64,000 nucleotides of DNA, from positions 1,999,001-2,063,000 of the forward strand of contig NZ_CP035107.1 in the NCBI RefSeq assembly GCF_004088395.1, given 5' to 3'. This stretch comes from Ornithobacterium rhinotracheale (GTDB lineage Bacteria; Bacteroidota; Bacteroidia; Flavobacteriales; Weeksellaceae). A program made the position numbers and the translations under genes. A model generated the notes under the pieces. It searched no databases. It was not told the origin of the DNA and saw nothing but the letters and a program-made list of their open reading frames with translations. Shown here in pieces: positions 9,105-18,675 of the stretch (position 1 is the first letter of the stretch; each line of letters opens with the position of its first letter).

Positions 9105-11027
9105 TTATTTAATGATTTTTTTAGTTACTACGCTACCATTGTCTCCAACTACTTTCACTATGTATACTGTAGCATTTCCTTGTACAGGTACCACATAATC
9201 TGTAGAAGCATCAACACCTTTAGCACTATTTACTAATTGACCTGAGATGTTGTAAACATAAACATCAGCTTTTCTGATTCCTTTGTCAAATCTTACTTTG
9301 AAGTCGTTGCCAGCTCTAAACACAGTTGTAGTATTTGTAGCCTCTTTAGCATCATCCGCTACACTATTTGTTTTTGGTGCAGCAGCCCAATAAATTGCAA
9401 AACGATCTTTCTCTGTTCCGTTAGACACAAACCCATAGGCAAAATCCTCTCCAATTTTGATCACTTTACCCGTTTTCTTGTCTTCAAAGAAGAATTTGTT
9501 GGCACTTTCCTTAGCTTCTTTATTTAAATTTGCTTTGAATATATATGCCCCATTAGCATTCTGCATTACTAATTTCACAGGTTTCCCAACATAAGTATCA
9601 GCATTGATTCCATTTACATATAATTTTCCACCGCCACGAGTTGCTACTTCTTCTTGGTCTTGCTCTGTGTAGATTCCTGTATTGTCATCTTTCAAAGCAA
9701 TGTTATGTAACTCTGTTACAATCTCATTTCTTTTAGCATAAATATCAGAAGCTGCTACATAAGTTTTTTGTCCAGTTTCTTGCCCATCTTTAGTAAACAA
9801 TGAAATACCAACTTGAACCAAAGAGAAATCATCATTACCAGCTTTAGCAAACATGTTATTTGGTGTTTCTGCTTTAGCTATGTCAAATTTTTTGATATCA
9901 TCGTTAAATTTCAAAGTAACCGAAGCATTTGTCTTAACAGCAAAAGTTTGGAAAGGACGCACCACAAATAAGTTAGCATCACCACCACCTTGCCCTGTAG
10001 CACCATTCATATTTTTACCATAGGCGTTTGAAGCTGTACCATTGTTTACTCCAACATTATAATTATTCACATCATTTGCATTCGTAAACTGAATCAATGC
10101 AACAATACTACTTTGAGCACTGCTTTGGTTTATCAATTCCTTTAAATCTATATTTGATGTGTATGGATTTCCTAAGAAGAAAATGTTATCTCCAAAATTT
10201 CCAGTATTTTCATACTTCACATCATTAAGACCATACTTATCCCACTGATCTGGCTTAGCCATAGTAAAGTCTGAAATATACGAACCATATACCTCTCCCC
10301 ATTTGTTTTCTGCGAAGTTGTCAGAAACATGATAAGGGTTCAAAGTAACATCAAATGCTTTATTAATTGGAGTACCGCTTAATGAGATTTTGTCCATTCT
10401 AGCTCCATTTAAAGATGAATAATCTGAAACTGCATAATATCTCGCTTCTGTTCCAGATTTTCCTATTTCATCTCCAGATGCTAATTGATCTAAAGTGTAT
10501 GTATCGTTATTCCAGAAGAACAATGGGTTTTGATAACGCTTAGGATCGAAGTTAGGGAATTTTGGATTTCTTCCAGCTTGAAAAGCTACAAATGCGGATG
10601 AACCATCTATTCCCCAAATTTGTTTTACAACATCACCTGCTGTGATATTTTTATATGGCAATGCTAATGGGTAAAACACATAAGATTTCCCGAACTTAAC
10701 ACCAGAAGAAATAGAACCAGTGTTTGTACCTTCGTTCAATACGATTAATTGCCCGTATTGCCCTGTGGCAGGGAACTCGTTTACGAAGTTTTTACCATCT
10801 GTTGAATTTCCATTAGTTAAACCATTAGTAATTTTGATTTTACCATCATTTGATACTTTTTTAGTACCATCAGTATAAGCTGCCACCTGAGCTTTACCGC
10901 CTACATACAATAAAGCGCCATTTTGCACCTTAACATTGGTATTGCTTGTCACCGTAAGGGTCGGCGACTGAGCGTTCGCTGTGAACGCAGCAAAAACAGA
11001 CGCTATTAAAAATAGATGTTTTTTCAT
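9105..11027 (-). CDS. Large secreted protein with T9SS type A sorting domain
   Basis: A 640-residue exported protein: signal peptide MKKHLFLIASVFAAFTANAQ, a long beta-rich body, and a C-terminal ~80-residue sorting domain (FKVRFDKGIRKADVYVYNIS, then YIVKVVGDNGSVVTKKIIK) typical of T9SS type A cargo. Such proteins cross the outer membrane by T9SS and are released or anchored to surface lipopolysaccharide. No catalytic domain is recognisable; it could be a surface adhesin or structural protein. It has a strong upstream promoter and is followed by a small membrane protein gene in the same unit. Confidence 0.88.
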   Translation of the reverse strand: MKKHLFLIASVFAAFTANAQSPTLTVTSNTNVKVQNGALLYVGGKAQVAAYTDGTKKVSNDGKIKITNGLTNGNSTDGKNFVNEFPATGQYGQLIVLNEGTNTGSISSGVKFGKSYVFYPLALPYKNITAGDVVKQIWGIDGSSAFVAFQAGRNPKFPNFDPKRYQNPLFFWNNDTYTLDQLASGDEIGKSGTEARYYAVSDYSSLNGARMDKISLSGTPINKAFDVTLNPYHVSDNFAENKWGEVYGSYISDFTMAKPDQWDKYGLNDVKYENTGNFGDNIFFLGNPYTSNIDLKELINQSSAQSSIVALIQFTNANDVNNYNVGVNNGTASNAYGKNMNGATGQGGGDANLFVVRPFQTFAVKTNASVTLKFNDDIKKFDIAKAETPNNMFAKAGNDDFSLVQVGISLFTKDGQETGQKTYVAASDIYAKRNEIVTELHNIALKDDNTGIYTEQDQEEVATRGGGKLYVNGINADTYVGKPVKLVMQNANGAYIFKANLNKEAKESANKFFFEDKKTGKVIKIGEDFAYGFVSNGTEKDRFAIYWAAAPKTNSVADDAKEATNTTTVFRAGNDFKVRFDKGIRKADVYVYNISGQLVNSAKGVDASTDYVVPVQGNATVYIVKVVGDNGSVVTKKIIK

Positions 11028-11078
11028 ATTTAATTTATTAAGTTTTATTTTTTATACTACAATCTTTAGTAATCGGGG

Positions 11079-11111
11079 CAAAGGTAATAAATAATATTTG
11101 TACTACACAAA
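11079..11111 (-). promoter_or_regulatory. Promoter of the T9SS surface protein gene
   Basis: Read leftward, TTTG (complement of 11108-11111), 21 bp spacer, TACCTTTG (complement of 11079-11086): a full match to the Bacteroidota promoter consensus, 51 bp upstream of the start. Confidence 0.75.
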
Positions 11112-11221
11112 TTTTTTGCACTTTCATTCGTTTTTTAGATTGTGCATTTTACACATATTTGACTTAAAATGCCCATTTTTGGGAGTTTGTGGCTATTTTC
11201 TTTTAAATGTTAAAGTTGAAA

Positions 11222-11253
11222 AAAGGCTTTGACATTATCCTATCAAAGCCTTT
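11222..11253 (-). terminator. Terminator of the RND efflux operon
   Basis: The 11-bp stem AAAGGCTTTGA / TCAAAGCCTTT with a 10-base loop, followed leftward by a T-run, lies 10 bp past the acrB-like stop. Confidence 0.88.
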
Positions 11254-11262
11254 GTTTTTGGT

Positions 11263-14200
11263 TTAAAACTCGTATTCTTCTTTAATGTTCTTATGGTCGT
11301 AATCGGCCTTCATAAGCGCGGCATAGTCTGGCTTTTGCTTATTTTTATTAAGGCGCTTGCCGATTAAATCAAAGACGAGATATACCACTGGAACGATGAC
11401 CAAGGTCAAGAACAGCGAGGACAATAAGCCTCCAATGATAACGATGGCTAAACCATTGTTCATCTTAGCGGCGCCCCCTGTGGCAAGGGCAATCGGAATC
11501 ATACCGAAGACCATTGCAATAGTTGTCATCAAGATTGGGCGCAAACGAGCTTGGTTGGCCTGTATAAGCGCCGTAATGGTGTCTTCGCCTTTGGCTACGC
11601 GGTGATTGGCGAAGTCTACGAGCAAGATGGCGTTTTTAGCTACAAGCCCAATGAGCATAATTAAACCTAAAATGGTGAAGATGTTTAAGCTCATATTTGT
11701 TAAGGCAAGCGCCCAAATGGCTCCGATGAATGATAATGGCACGGAAAGTAACACGATGAATGGCTTAGCAAAATCATCGTAAAGCACCACCATCACCATA
11801 TATACTAGCATAATGGCTGCCAAAAGGGCTACCCCTAAGGTACCGAAACCTTCTTGCTGATTTTCCTGCATTCCGCTCCATTTATAGGAAACGCCGGGCT
11901 TGGCTTGGATTTCGGCCAATTTAGCCGACCATTCTTGGGAAATGGCTCCCGAGGAGCGCCCTACCACTTGGGAATTCACTGTAACGGACGGCGCTTTATC
12001 ATTTCGTTCAAGCAAGCTCGGGCCTGAGGCATAGCGCACATCGGCAAATTGCATTAATTTGATTTGCTGCCCTTGCGAATTAACGAAGATTAGATTTTTT
12101 ACATCATCAATATTTTCTCTGCTTCCTTCTTGGAATTGCAGATTGATATCGTATTCGTTTTGGCCTTGGCGGAATTTATTATCTGTATTTCCTGCGAAGG
12201 CGGTGCGCATAGTCTGCCCCACGGTGGCAACATTTAGCCCTAATGATGCCATTTTATCTCTATCTACCTCTACATTAATCTCTGGCGTACCGTCTTCCAC
12301 GGAGAGCTCCACCTCGGAAGTCCCGTCGATACCTTTTAATATTTCCATTGCTTCCACGGCAAATTCCATCGCATCGTCTAGATTATCCCCCGTTACCACG
12401 AGCTGTATTGGCGCTTGGTTTGCCCCCATCAGCCCCACGGGAATGGTTTTAATCTTAGCCCCCACGAGCTCTTGCTGCAATTGGCGTTTTAGTTTCGCGG
12501 CATAGATTTCAGATTCATCGCGCTTTACATCATCTCTAAGCTGCACGCTCACCTCGGATTTATAGGCGGTGGATTGAGAGGCTCCCATACCGCCACTCAC
12601 TTGCCCCACGGTGGCGATTGCGGTTTTCACTTCGGGCTGTTTCAGGATATAGTCCTCTGCCTTTTGGGTCATAAAATTGGTTTCTTCCAGAGAGGCATCT
12701 TTATTCATCTCTATTTGAACGATGAATTCGCCTTTGTCTACCCCTGGGAAAAATTCTGTCCCCACAAAACCAAACATAAATAAAGGTATAATGCTGAAAA
12801 ACATAACGCCCGTTACTACGATTGTGATGATTTTATGCCCTAAACACCATTTTAAGATAGCGGTAACCCACTGAGTGAAGTTTTTAAGTCCTTTTTCAAA
12901 AGAAAGAATGATTTTTCCAAAGATATTTTTATCGCTAATATGCTCTAATTTACCAAAGCGCGAGAAAAGCCACGGCACTACGGTGAAGGACATCAACAAA
13001 GATAACACAGTAGCTATCACCACAGTAACACAGAATTGCCGCACAATATCAGATACCAAGCCCGAGCTCATTGCAATAGGCAGGAACACTACCACGATTA
13101 CGGTGGTAATGGCCGTTACGGTAAAGCCAATTTCCGAAGCGCCATCATAGGCGGCGCGCACTTTGTTTTTCCCCATTTCCATATGGCGGTGAATGTTTTC
13201 AATGACCACGATGGCATCGTCCACCAAAATCCCCACCACGAGCGAAAGCGCAAGCAAGCTCATCAAGTTTAAGGTATAACCTAAAACAAAAAGCCCTATA
13301 AATGTGGCAATTAACGAGGCTGGAATAGAGACCATCACCATTAAAGCATTTCGCAAGCTGTGCAAGAAAAATAGCATCACAAACGCCACCAAGGCCACTG
13401 CAATGTATAAATCGTGGATTACATTGTTTGCCGCAGTTAAAGTAAATTCACTGGTATCATTAGCCAACTGGATTTTTACGCCTTGCGCTTGGTACTGCTC
13501 TTCTATTTTCTTCATTTTCTCTTTTACCAAGGCACTCACCTCCACGGCATTGGCATCGGTTTGCTTTTGAATTTGAAGCAAAAGGGTGTTATCTTGGTTA
13601 ATTCTAGCCAATTTCTCCACCTCTTTTTGAGTCTCTTGCACATCGGCAATATCCGAGAGCTTAATATTCATTCCGTTGTGCGAGGCGATGACTAAATCAC
13701 GCATCTGCTGCACGGATTTGAATTTCCCTGAAAGCCTGATTAATGTGCTGTTTTGTCTAGTTTTTAAATTCCCCGTAGGAAAGTCCATATTAGAGGCGAG
13801 CAAAATTTGCTGTACCTGTGGCACGGTGATACCGTAGCCTTCAAGCCTTGCAGGGTCTAAGCTCACTCGGATTTCGCGCTCGTTGCCCCCTACAATATTT
13901 ACGGTAGATACCCCTGGAATTCTTGAAAACTGTGGCTGAATTTGGTCTTTTACCAAGTCATACAAATCCGTATTGGACAGGCTGGAAGTAATCCCCACGC
14001 TCATAATTGGCAAGTCCGAGAGCGAGAATTTAGAGAGCGAAGGCTCCTTCACTCCTTCGGGCAATTCCGAGCGAATGGCATTGATTTTTCGTTGCGCATC
14101 ATTCAGGGCATTGTCTACATTGGCATTATTGGTAAATTCTATGATTACCACCGAGAGGCTTTCATAGGATTTGGCCTGAATTTTCTTTACATTTTCTAGG

Positions 14201-14418
14201 GTAGATACGGCATCTTCTATCTTTTTGGTTACCGTATTTTCTATCTCTGCGGGCGAAGCGCCAGCATACACGGTGGCAACAGTAACCACCTTGGTCTCAA
14301 TATTTGGTACGAGCTCATAACTTAGCTGCTTGTAGCTATAAAGCCCCGCAATGAGCGCCAAGGCGAGCATCACAATTACGATGCTGGGGCGTTTTATACT
14401 TATTTCTGCTAATTTCAT
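11263..14418 (-). CDS. RND-family efflux transporter, inner-membrane pump (AcrB/MexB-like)
   Basis: A 1051-residue proton-driven RND pump. N-terminal KRPSIVIVMLALALIAGLYSY is the first helix. The central LVVGILVDDAIVVIENIHRHME is the helix-4 region with the proton-relay aspartates, and later GLVAKNAILLVDFANH and the AMVFGMIPIALATGGA segment mark the second membrane half. Length is normal. It forms the tripartite pump with the adaptor (10 bp upstream) and the TolC-like channel encoded before it. Substrates cannot be predicted; drugs or bile-type amphiphiles are usual for the family. Confidence 0.93.
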   Translation of the reverse strand: MKLAEISIKRPSIVIVMLALALIAGLYSYKQLSYELVPNIETKVVTVATVYAGASPAEIENTVTKKIEDAVSTLENVKKIQAKSYESLSVVIIEFTNNANVDNALNDAQRKINAIRSELPEGVKEPSLSKFSLSDLPIMSVGITSSLSNTDLYDLVKDQIQPQFSRIPGVSTVNIVGGNEREIRVSLDPARLEGYGITVPQVQQILLASNMDFPTGNLKTRQNSTLIRLSGKFKSVQQMRDLVIASHNGMNIKLSDIADVQETQKEVEKLARINQDNTLLLQIQKQTDANAVEVSALVKEKMKKIEEQYQAQGVKIQLANDTSEFTLTAANNVIHDLYIAVALVAFVMLFFLHSLRNALMVMVSIPASLIATFIGLFVLGYTLNLMSLLALSLVVGILVDDAIVVIENIHRHMEMGKNKVRAAYDGASEIGFTVTAITTVIVVVFLPIAMSSGLVSDIVRQFCVTVVIATVLSLLMSFTVVPWLFSRFGKLEHISDKNIFGKIILSFEKGLKNFTQWVTAILKWCLGHKIITIVVTGVMFFSIIPLFMFGFVGTEFFPGVDKGEFIVQIEMNKDASLEETNFMTQKAEDYILKQPEVKTAIATVGQVSGGMGASQSTAYKSEVSVQLRDDVKRDESEIYAAKLKRQLQQELVGAKIKTIPVGLMGANQAPIQLVVTGDNLDDAMEFAVEAMEILKGIDGTSEVELSVEDGTPEINVEVDRDKMASLGLNVATVGQTMRTAFAGNTDNKFRQGQNEYDINLQFQEGSRENIDDVKNLIFVNSQGQQIKLMQFADVRYASGPSLLERNDKAPSVTVNSQVVGRSSGAISQEWSAKLAEIQAKPGVSYKWSGMQENQQEGFGTLGVALLAAIMLVYMVMVVLYDDFAKPFIVLLSVPLSFIGAIWALALTNMSLNIFTILGLIMLIGLVAKNAILLVDFANHRVAKGEDTITALIQANQARLRPILMTTIAMVFGMIPIALATGGAAKMNNGLAIVIIGGLLSSLFLTLVIVPVVYLVFDLIGKRLNKNKQKPDYAALMKADYDHKNIKEEYEF

Positions 14419-14428
14419 TCGTTGTTTT

Positions 14429-15529
14429 TTACTTTATGATTTTTACTTTTGTGCCGTTATCAAGGTTTATTTGCCCGCTAGTTACCACGACATCACCTTG
14501 TTTCAAGCCAGAAACTACCTCTACCACATCGCCCAAGTTTCTGCCGCTTTGAATTGTTTTCAGCACGGCGGTGCTATCCACCACTTGGAACACCTGATTT
14601 TGGCTCACCGAACCTACAAAGGCATCTCTTGGGATCACAAGCGCGGGCGCATCGCCTTCGCCATTTTGGTCAAAGTTTGCCACGGCATACATACCTGCTT
14701 TAAGTCTTTGGTCTTGATTATTTACTGTGATTTCCACTGGGAATTTTAGCGCGCCATCAGACATTGGAGCAATAAATGTAATTTTCCCTTGAATTGGCTC
14801 GTTCAACACGGTAGGCTTCACACTTACCACATCTCCTACATGTAATTTTGTCACCAAAGATTCATCTACATTTACTTTTAATTTTAAACTTGAAATATTT
14901 ACGATTTGCACGATTGGAGTTCCCGCTCCCACAACGGCACCTGTTTCTACTAATTTGCGGTTTACAATTCCGCTCACTTTGGCCACCACATTGGTATCAC
15001 TGGTGCTAAGCTGAGCATTTTTCACTGCGGCCTGTGCGCTTTTCACCTGAGATTGCAATTGCTTCACTTGGAGGCGCATTTGGTCTACCTGCTGGTCGGT
15101 TACACCGCCCGTTTTGTAAGCCGCTTCAAATCTTGCCAACTGTGATTGCGCATTGACCAAAGCCGCCTGCGCATTATCCAACTGGGCGCGTGATGCATCT
15201 AAGCCCACATTCACTTTATCGCCTTTAAGTTTAGCAATCGTCTGCCCTGCACGCACATAGCTCCCCTCGCTCACATAGATGGCCACCACTTGGCCACCCA
15301 TTTCGGGGCTTACATTAGTTTCTTTTTCAGGGAAGAAGGTACCATTTACCGAGAAGCGCCCTGTAAGGTGGTCTTCCTTCACGGTGGCCACTTGCACTGC
15401 AACACGGCTGTTTTCAGTTTTCACGAGGGCTACTTTTTCCTCGTTGCTTTCCTTATTCTTGGTAAGCACAAAGATTACGCCCACGAGCAGCGCAATGATT
15501 ATAAGGGCTGGAATTACTATTTTTTTCAT
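14429..15529 (-). CDS. RND efflux periplasmic adaptor (membrane fusion protein, AcrA-like)
   Basis: A 366-residue membrane-fusion protein. It has an N-terminal membrane anchor (VIPALIIIALLVGVIFVL) without a lipobox cysteine, a lipoyl half-motif (VSEGSYVRAGQTIAKL), and a helical hairpin at about 110-170 rich in Ala/Gln. The second half-motif lies near VVAKVSGIVNRKLVETG, and the beta-barrel and membrane-proximal domains end at DNGTKVKIIK. It bridges the RND pump and the outer-membrane channel encoded on either side. Confidence 0.93.
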   Translation of the reverse strand: MKKIVIPALIIIALLVGVIFVLTKNKESNEEKVALVKTENSRVAVQVATVKEDHLTGRFSVNGTFFPEKETNVSPEMGGQVVAIYVSEGSYVRAGQTIAKLKGDKVNVGLDASRAQLDNAQAALVNAQSQLARFEAAYKTGGVTDQQVDQMRLQVKQLQSQVKSAQAAVKNAQLSTSDTNVVAKVSGIVNRKLVETGAVVGAGTPIVQIVNISSLKLKVNVDESLVTKLHVGDVVSVKPTVLNEPIQGKITFIAPMSDGALKFPVEITVNNQDQRLKAGMYAVANFDQNGEGDAPALVIPRDAFVGSVSQNQVFQVVDSTAVLKTIQSGRNLGDVVEVVSGLKQGDVVVTSGQINLDNGTKVKIIK

Positions 15530-15544
15530 ATTTCTAATTTTTTT

Positions 15545-16876
15545 TTATTTGATTAAAGATTTTAAATTTCCTTGGGCTTTTAAGTATTCTATTTCTGCTA
15601 ATTTATAGTCTAACTTAGCATTGGTTAAATTATTCTTCGCATCGGCAAGCACGCGCTCGGCATCTAGCAAATCGGTGAGTGTTGCTAGCCCGTATTGGTA
15701 ATTATTTTGTGTATTAGTCAATACATCTTCGGCAAGTTTCACATTTTCCTGCTGCACATCGATGCTGATGGCGGTATTTTTCATTTGCTCGGTAGCATTT
15801 TTGTAAGCCATTTCAAGCGCTAGCTTGGTATCTTTTAGGCCTGCTTGCGCTGATTGTATTTCTAGCTCGCTTTGCTTTATCTTTGATTTAATTGAGAAGC
15901 CGCTGAAAATGGGAATTTTCACATTTAAGCCCACAGAGGCTAAATCAGACCAATATACTTTATCGGCCTCACCATGCCACCAAGGCATTTTCTTCCCTTG
16001 CCCTAACCAGCCATAATTGACTGCCAAGGCAGCGGAAGGGTAATACTCTGATTGGTTTGCTTTTTTCTGCCATTCGAGCAGTTCAATTTGCTTTTCAATC
16101 ACTTGCACCTCAGTTCTTTTGCTCACATCGGCCTGCTCGCTTAGGGCTAAAATCGCAGGCGCAAAGGTGTCCTCTGGCAACTCTATATGCGTATCCATTG
16201 GCAAGCCTGCCATAAATTTAAGTGCATTTTGCGCGATTTGCACAGCGTTAAGCAATTGCTGCTGGGTAGATTTCAGATTGTTAAGCGTAACGCTAGCGCG
16301 GTCTAAATCTATTTTTCTGGCTAAGCCTGCCTCGTATTGCCCTTGTATCACTTTCACTGTTTTTTCGGTGAGGGCAAGGTTGCTCTCCAAATTGTTTAAT
16401 TTCTGCTGTGTTTGGTATACTTGGAAGTAGGCGTTTGCCACTTTTTCAATGATTTGCTCCTCGGTTAATTCCTTATTTAAGATATAAAATTCCTTGGTAG
16501 AGCGCGCGGCTTTAAGCCCTGTAAACACGGATTGATTAAAAAGCACCTGCGTTACGGTAGCATTCACGCTGGAACTCCACGGCTGCCCAAGCGAAATTTT
16601 CATACTCTCATTTGGGTTGGTAAAACTAGGAAATATCACTTCTTGCAACAGGGGGTTATAGGTAAGTCCGCCCGAGATAGAGACATTGGGTAGTGCATTG
16701 GCGCGCACTTCCTTAATCTTGTAGTCGCTTTTTTCTATTTCTAGCGCGGCTTTTTCCGCCTCGCTCTTGTGGCTAAGCGCGTGTGCTATCGCCTCTTTCA
16801 GGCTCAGCCGCTGTGTCTGCTGTGCGCTCAGCCCTATGCTTGCCGTGGCACACAATACGATTAGTAGTTTCTTCAT
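15545..16876 (-). CDS. TolC-family outer-membrane efflux channel
   Basis: A 443-residue outer-membrane factor with a signal peptide (MKKLLIVLCATASIGLSAQ) and two TolC/OEP repeats of long amphipathic helices. Characteristic are the ALPNVSISGGLTY segment early on and NNYQYGLATLTDLLDAERVLADAKNNLTNAKLDYKLA-type helices at the C-terminus. It is the first structural gene after the TetR regulator (3-bp gap) and supplies the channel of the tripartite pump. Confidence 0.92.
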   Translation of the reverse strand: MKKLLIVLCATASIGLSAQQTQRLSLKEAIAHALSHKSEAEKAALEIEKSDYKIKEVRANALPNVSISGGLTYNPLLQEVIFPSFTNPNESMKISLGQPWSSSVNATVTQVLFNQSVFTGLKAARSTKEFYILNKELTEEQIIEKVANAYFQVYQTQQKLNNLESNLALTEKTVKVIQGQYEAGLARKIDLDRASVTLNNLKSTQQQLLNAVQIAQNALKFMAGLPMDTHIELPEDTFAPAILALSEQADVSKRTEVQVIEKQIELLEWQKKANQSEYYPSAALAVNYGWLGQGKKMPWWHGEADKVYWSDLASVGLNVKIPIFSGFSIKSKIKQSELEIQSAQAGLKDTKLALEMAYKNATEQMKNTAISIDVQQENVKLAEDVLTNTQNNYQYGLATLTDLLDAERVLADAKNNLTNAKLDYKLAEIEYLKAQGNLKSLIK

Positions 16877-16879
16877 ATT

Positions 16880-17485
16880 TTAATTTTCTTCTTTCATTAT
16901 TTTATCTAGCACGGCAAATCCTTTGGGGGTTGCCATAATTCTCACAAAATATTCTATATGGTATCTATCTATTTCCTCATAGCTAAATTTATGCGCGGGG
17001 TACACCATATCATTCCACTCGTTCCGTGTGATGCCCCAAAAGAAGTAAAACAAAAACTGCATATCCAGCTCTGGGCGATATAGCTCCTCGGCAATCCCCT
17101 GCTGAATGTTTTGGTAGAGGTACTTCTTCATCTGCTCCTTCGCCCTAGTATCCTGCGCTTGGCACGCCTTGGGGTAATACCGCTGCAACTCCCAATTAAG
17201 CTTACTTGAATGCAGCACCCCCAGCGCGCGTTGCAACTGGCGTTGTGTGGCATACATTTGCTCTATGGCATTGTAGCGCTCATCTATGCTTTGGGCTATT
17301 TCTTGCGCAATGTCCTCTTGCAAGCTCTCCACCACAGCCCCCACCAGCTCATCCTTGGAGGCGTATAGCTCATAGAGCGTCTTTTTAGACACTCCCAGCT
17401 GGCGCGCCACCTCGTCCATAGTTACCGTTTTGTACCCAAACTGGCGAAACAGCTCCTTGGCCTTGCTTAGCACTTTCTCTTTCAT
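16880..17485 (-). CDS. TetR/AcrR-family regulator of the efflux operon
   Basis: A 201-residue repressor with an N-terminal helix-turn-helix (VTMDEVARQLGVSKKTLYELY, residues ~20-42) followed by ASKDELV, typical of TetR proteins, and a C-terminal helical ligand domain. It is the first gene of the operon with tolC, adaptor and pump, and an inverted repeat overlaps its promoter. Autoregulation and control of the pump are therefore likely, with derepression by a pump substrate. Confidence 0.92.
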   Translation of the reverse strand: MKEKVLSKAKELFRQFGYKTVTMDEVARQLGVSKKTLYELYASKDELVGAVVESLQEDIAQEIAQSIDERYNAIEQMYATQRQLQRALGVLHSSKLNWELQRYYPKACQAQDTRAKEQMKKYLYQNIQQGIAEELYRPELDMQFLFYFFWGITRNEWNDMVYPAHKFSYEEIDRYHIEYFVRIMATPKGFAVLDKIMKEEN

Positions 17486-17509
17486 AGCTTATGCTTTTAA
17501 TTTCGGGCG

Positions 17510-17548
17510 CAAATCTACACTAAAAAACTTTATAAACAAAAAAAGTTT
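17510..17548 (-). promoter_or_regulatory. Efflux operon promoter with overlapping candidate TetR operator
   Basis: Read leftward, TTTG (complement of 17537-17540), 19 bp, TAGATTTG (complement of 17510-17517) is a full Bacteroidota promoter, 25 bp before the tetR start. The inverted repeat AAACTTT (17525-17531) / AAAGTTT (17542-17548) straddles the -33 box, where a repressor would block RNA polymerase. The operator role is inferred. Confidence 0.65.
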
Positions 17549-17680
17549 ACACAGTTTTTCGAAAAAAGAAACTATATTAAATTAATTGATTTTCAGTGTT
17601 TTAAAAGATTAAATTATGTGTCTAAAATACACCAAAAAACTCTCAAAACGATTTTTGTTTCCGAATTGAAGGGGCAAAAA

Positions 17681-17708
17681 AATCCGTGATATTATGTTAT
17701 CACGGATT
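17681..17708 (-). terminator. Terminator after accD
   Basis: The perfect 10-bp stem AATCCGTGAT / ATCACGGATT with an 8-base loop and flanking A/T runs lies 22 bp past the accD stop. Confidence 0.88.
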
Positions 17709-17730
17709 AAAAATATGATTTTAAGCTATT

Positions 17731-18576
17731 TTATTTCCCTATCATTAAATCTAAGAGTTGAGTAAGTCGTGTTTTCAAACTTTGCCTATGAACGATTAAA
17801 TCTATAAATCCTTTCTCGAGCAAGAACTCTGATGTTTGGAATCCTTCTGGCAAATCTTTACCAATCGTTTCTTTGATTACACGGGGCCCTGCAAAACCGA
17901 TAAGTGCACCTGGCTCTGCGATAGTTACATCCCCCATCATACCAAACGAAGCGGTGATTCCGCCAAAGGTGGGGTCTGTCAAAATCGTAATATAAGGTAA
18001 TTTAGCTTCTGAAAGTTGTACAAGCTTCGCTTCCACTTTCGCCATCTGCATCAACGAATGCGCGGCCTCCATCATACGCGCGCCACCTGATTTACAAATC
18101 AAGACAAACGCGGTATTGTTTTTAATGGCGTAATCAATGGCACGAACGATTTTCTCGCCCATCACCGAACCAAGCGAACCGCCAATGAACACAAAATCCA
18201 TGGCACTTACCACCACTTTTCGCCCATTGATATCGCCATAAGCTGTGCGAAGCGAGTCAGTAAGTCCTGTTTTTTTGCGAGTGGATTTTACTCTATCCGT
18301 GTATTTTTGGGTATCTTCCCACCCAAGCGGGTCTTTGCTTGAGAGATTTTTATCTAATTCTTTGAATTTTTTGTCATCGAATAAGATCTCAAAATATTGT
18401 TGCGAACCTATGCGCACATGGAAGTCGTCCTCTGGGCTCACATAATCGTTACGCTCCAATTCCTCGGTTTCAATCACTTTCCCAGTGGGCGTTTTGTACC
18501 ACAAGCCTTTGGGAGTGTCTTTTTTCTCCTCGGTAGTGGTTTGTATATTTTTCTTTGTTCGTCTGAACCAAGCCAT
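17731..18576 (-). CDS. accD: Acetyl-CoA carboxylase carboxyltransferase subunit beta
   Basis: A 281-residue carboxyltransferase beta subunit, which with AccA moves CO2 from biotin to acetyl-CoA in fatty acid synthesis. The crotonase-fold core shows [28 protein letters not shown] and [16 protein letters not shown]. The N-terminal region [20 protein letters not shown] aligns with the family zinc ribbon, but the four zinc-binding cysteines of E. coli AccD are absent; flavobacterial AccDs typically lack them. accA is not in the window. Confidence 0.95.
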   Translation of the reverse strand: MAWFRRTKKNIQTTTEEKKDTPKGLWYKTPTGKVIETEELERNDYVSPEDDFHVRIGSQQYFEILFDDKKFKELDKNLSSKDPLGWEDTQKYTDRVKSTRKKTGLTDSLRTAYGDINGRKVVVSAMDFVFIGGSLGSVMGEKIVRAIDYAIKNNTAFVLICKSGGARMMEAAHSLMQMAKVEAKLVQLSEAKLPYITILTDPTFGGITASFGMMGDVTIAEPGALIGFAGPRVIKETIGKDLPEGFQTSEFLLEKGFIDLIVHRQSLKTRLTQLLDLMIGK

Positions 18577-18635
18577 AATTTATAATCTTTACAAATGATT
18601 GGGTAAAGCTACAAATTTTTTATCAAATATAAAAA

Positions 18636-18660
18636 AGCCCTCTCATTTCAAGAGAAGGCT
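18636..18660 (-). terminator. Terminator after the 178-aa lipoprotein gene
   Basis: An AGCCCTCTC / GAGAAGGCT stem with one mismatch and a 7-base loop, followed leftward by a T-run, lies 15 bp past the stop. Confidence 0.75.
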
Positions 18661-18675
18661 AATATTTAATTTTCA

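Noticed and set aside
11357-14199. Several antisense open frames within the RND pump gene
   Set aside because: They are mirror frames of a well-supported 1051-residue gene, have no family features and overlap it entirely.
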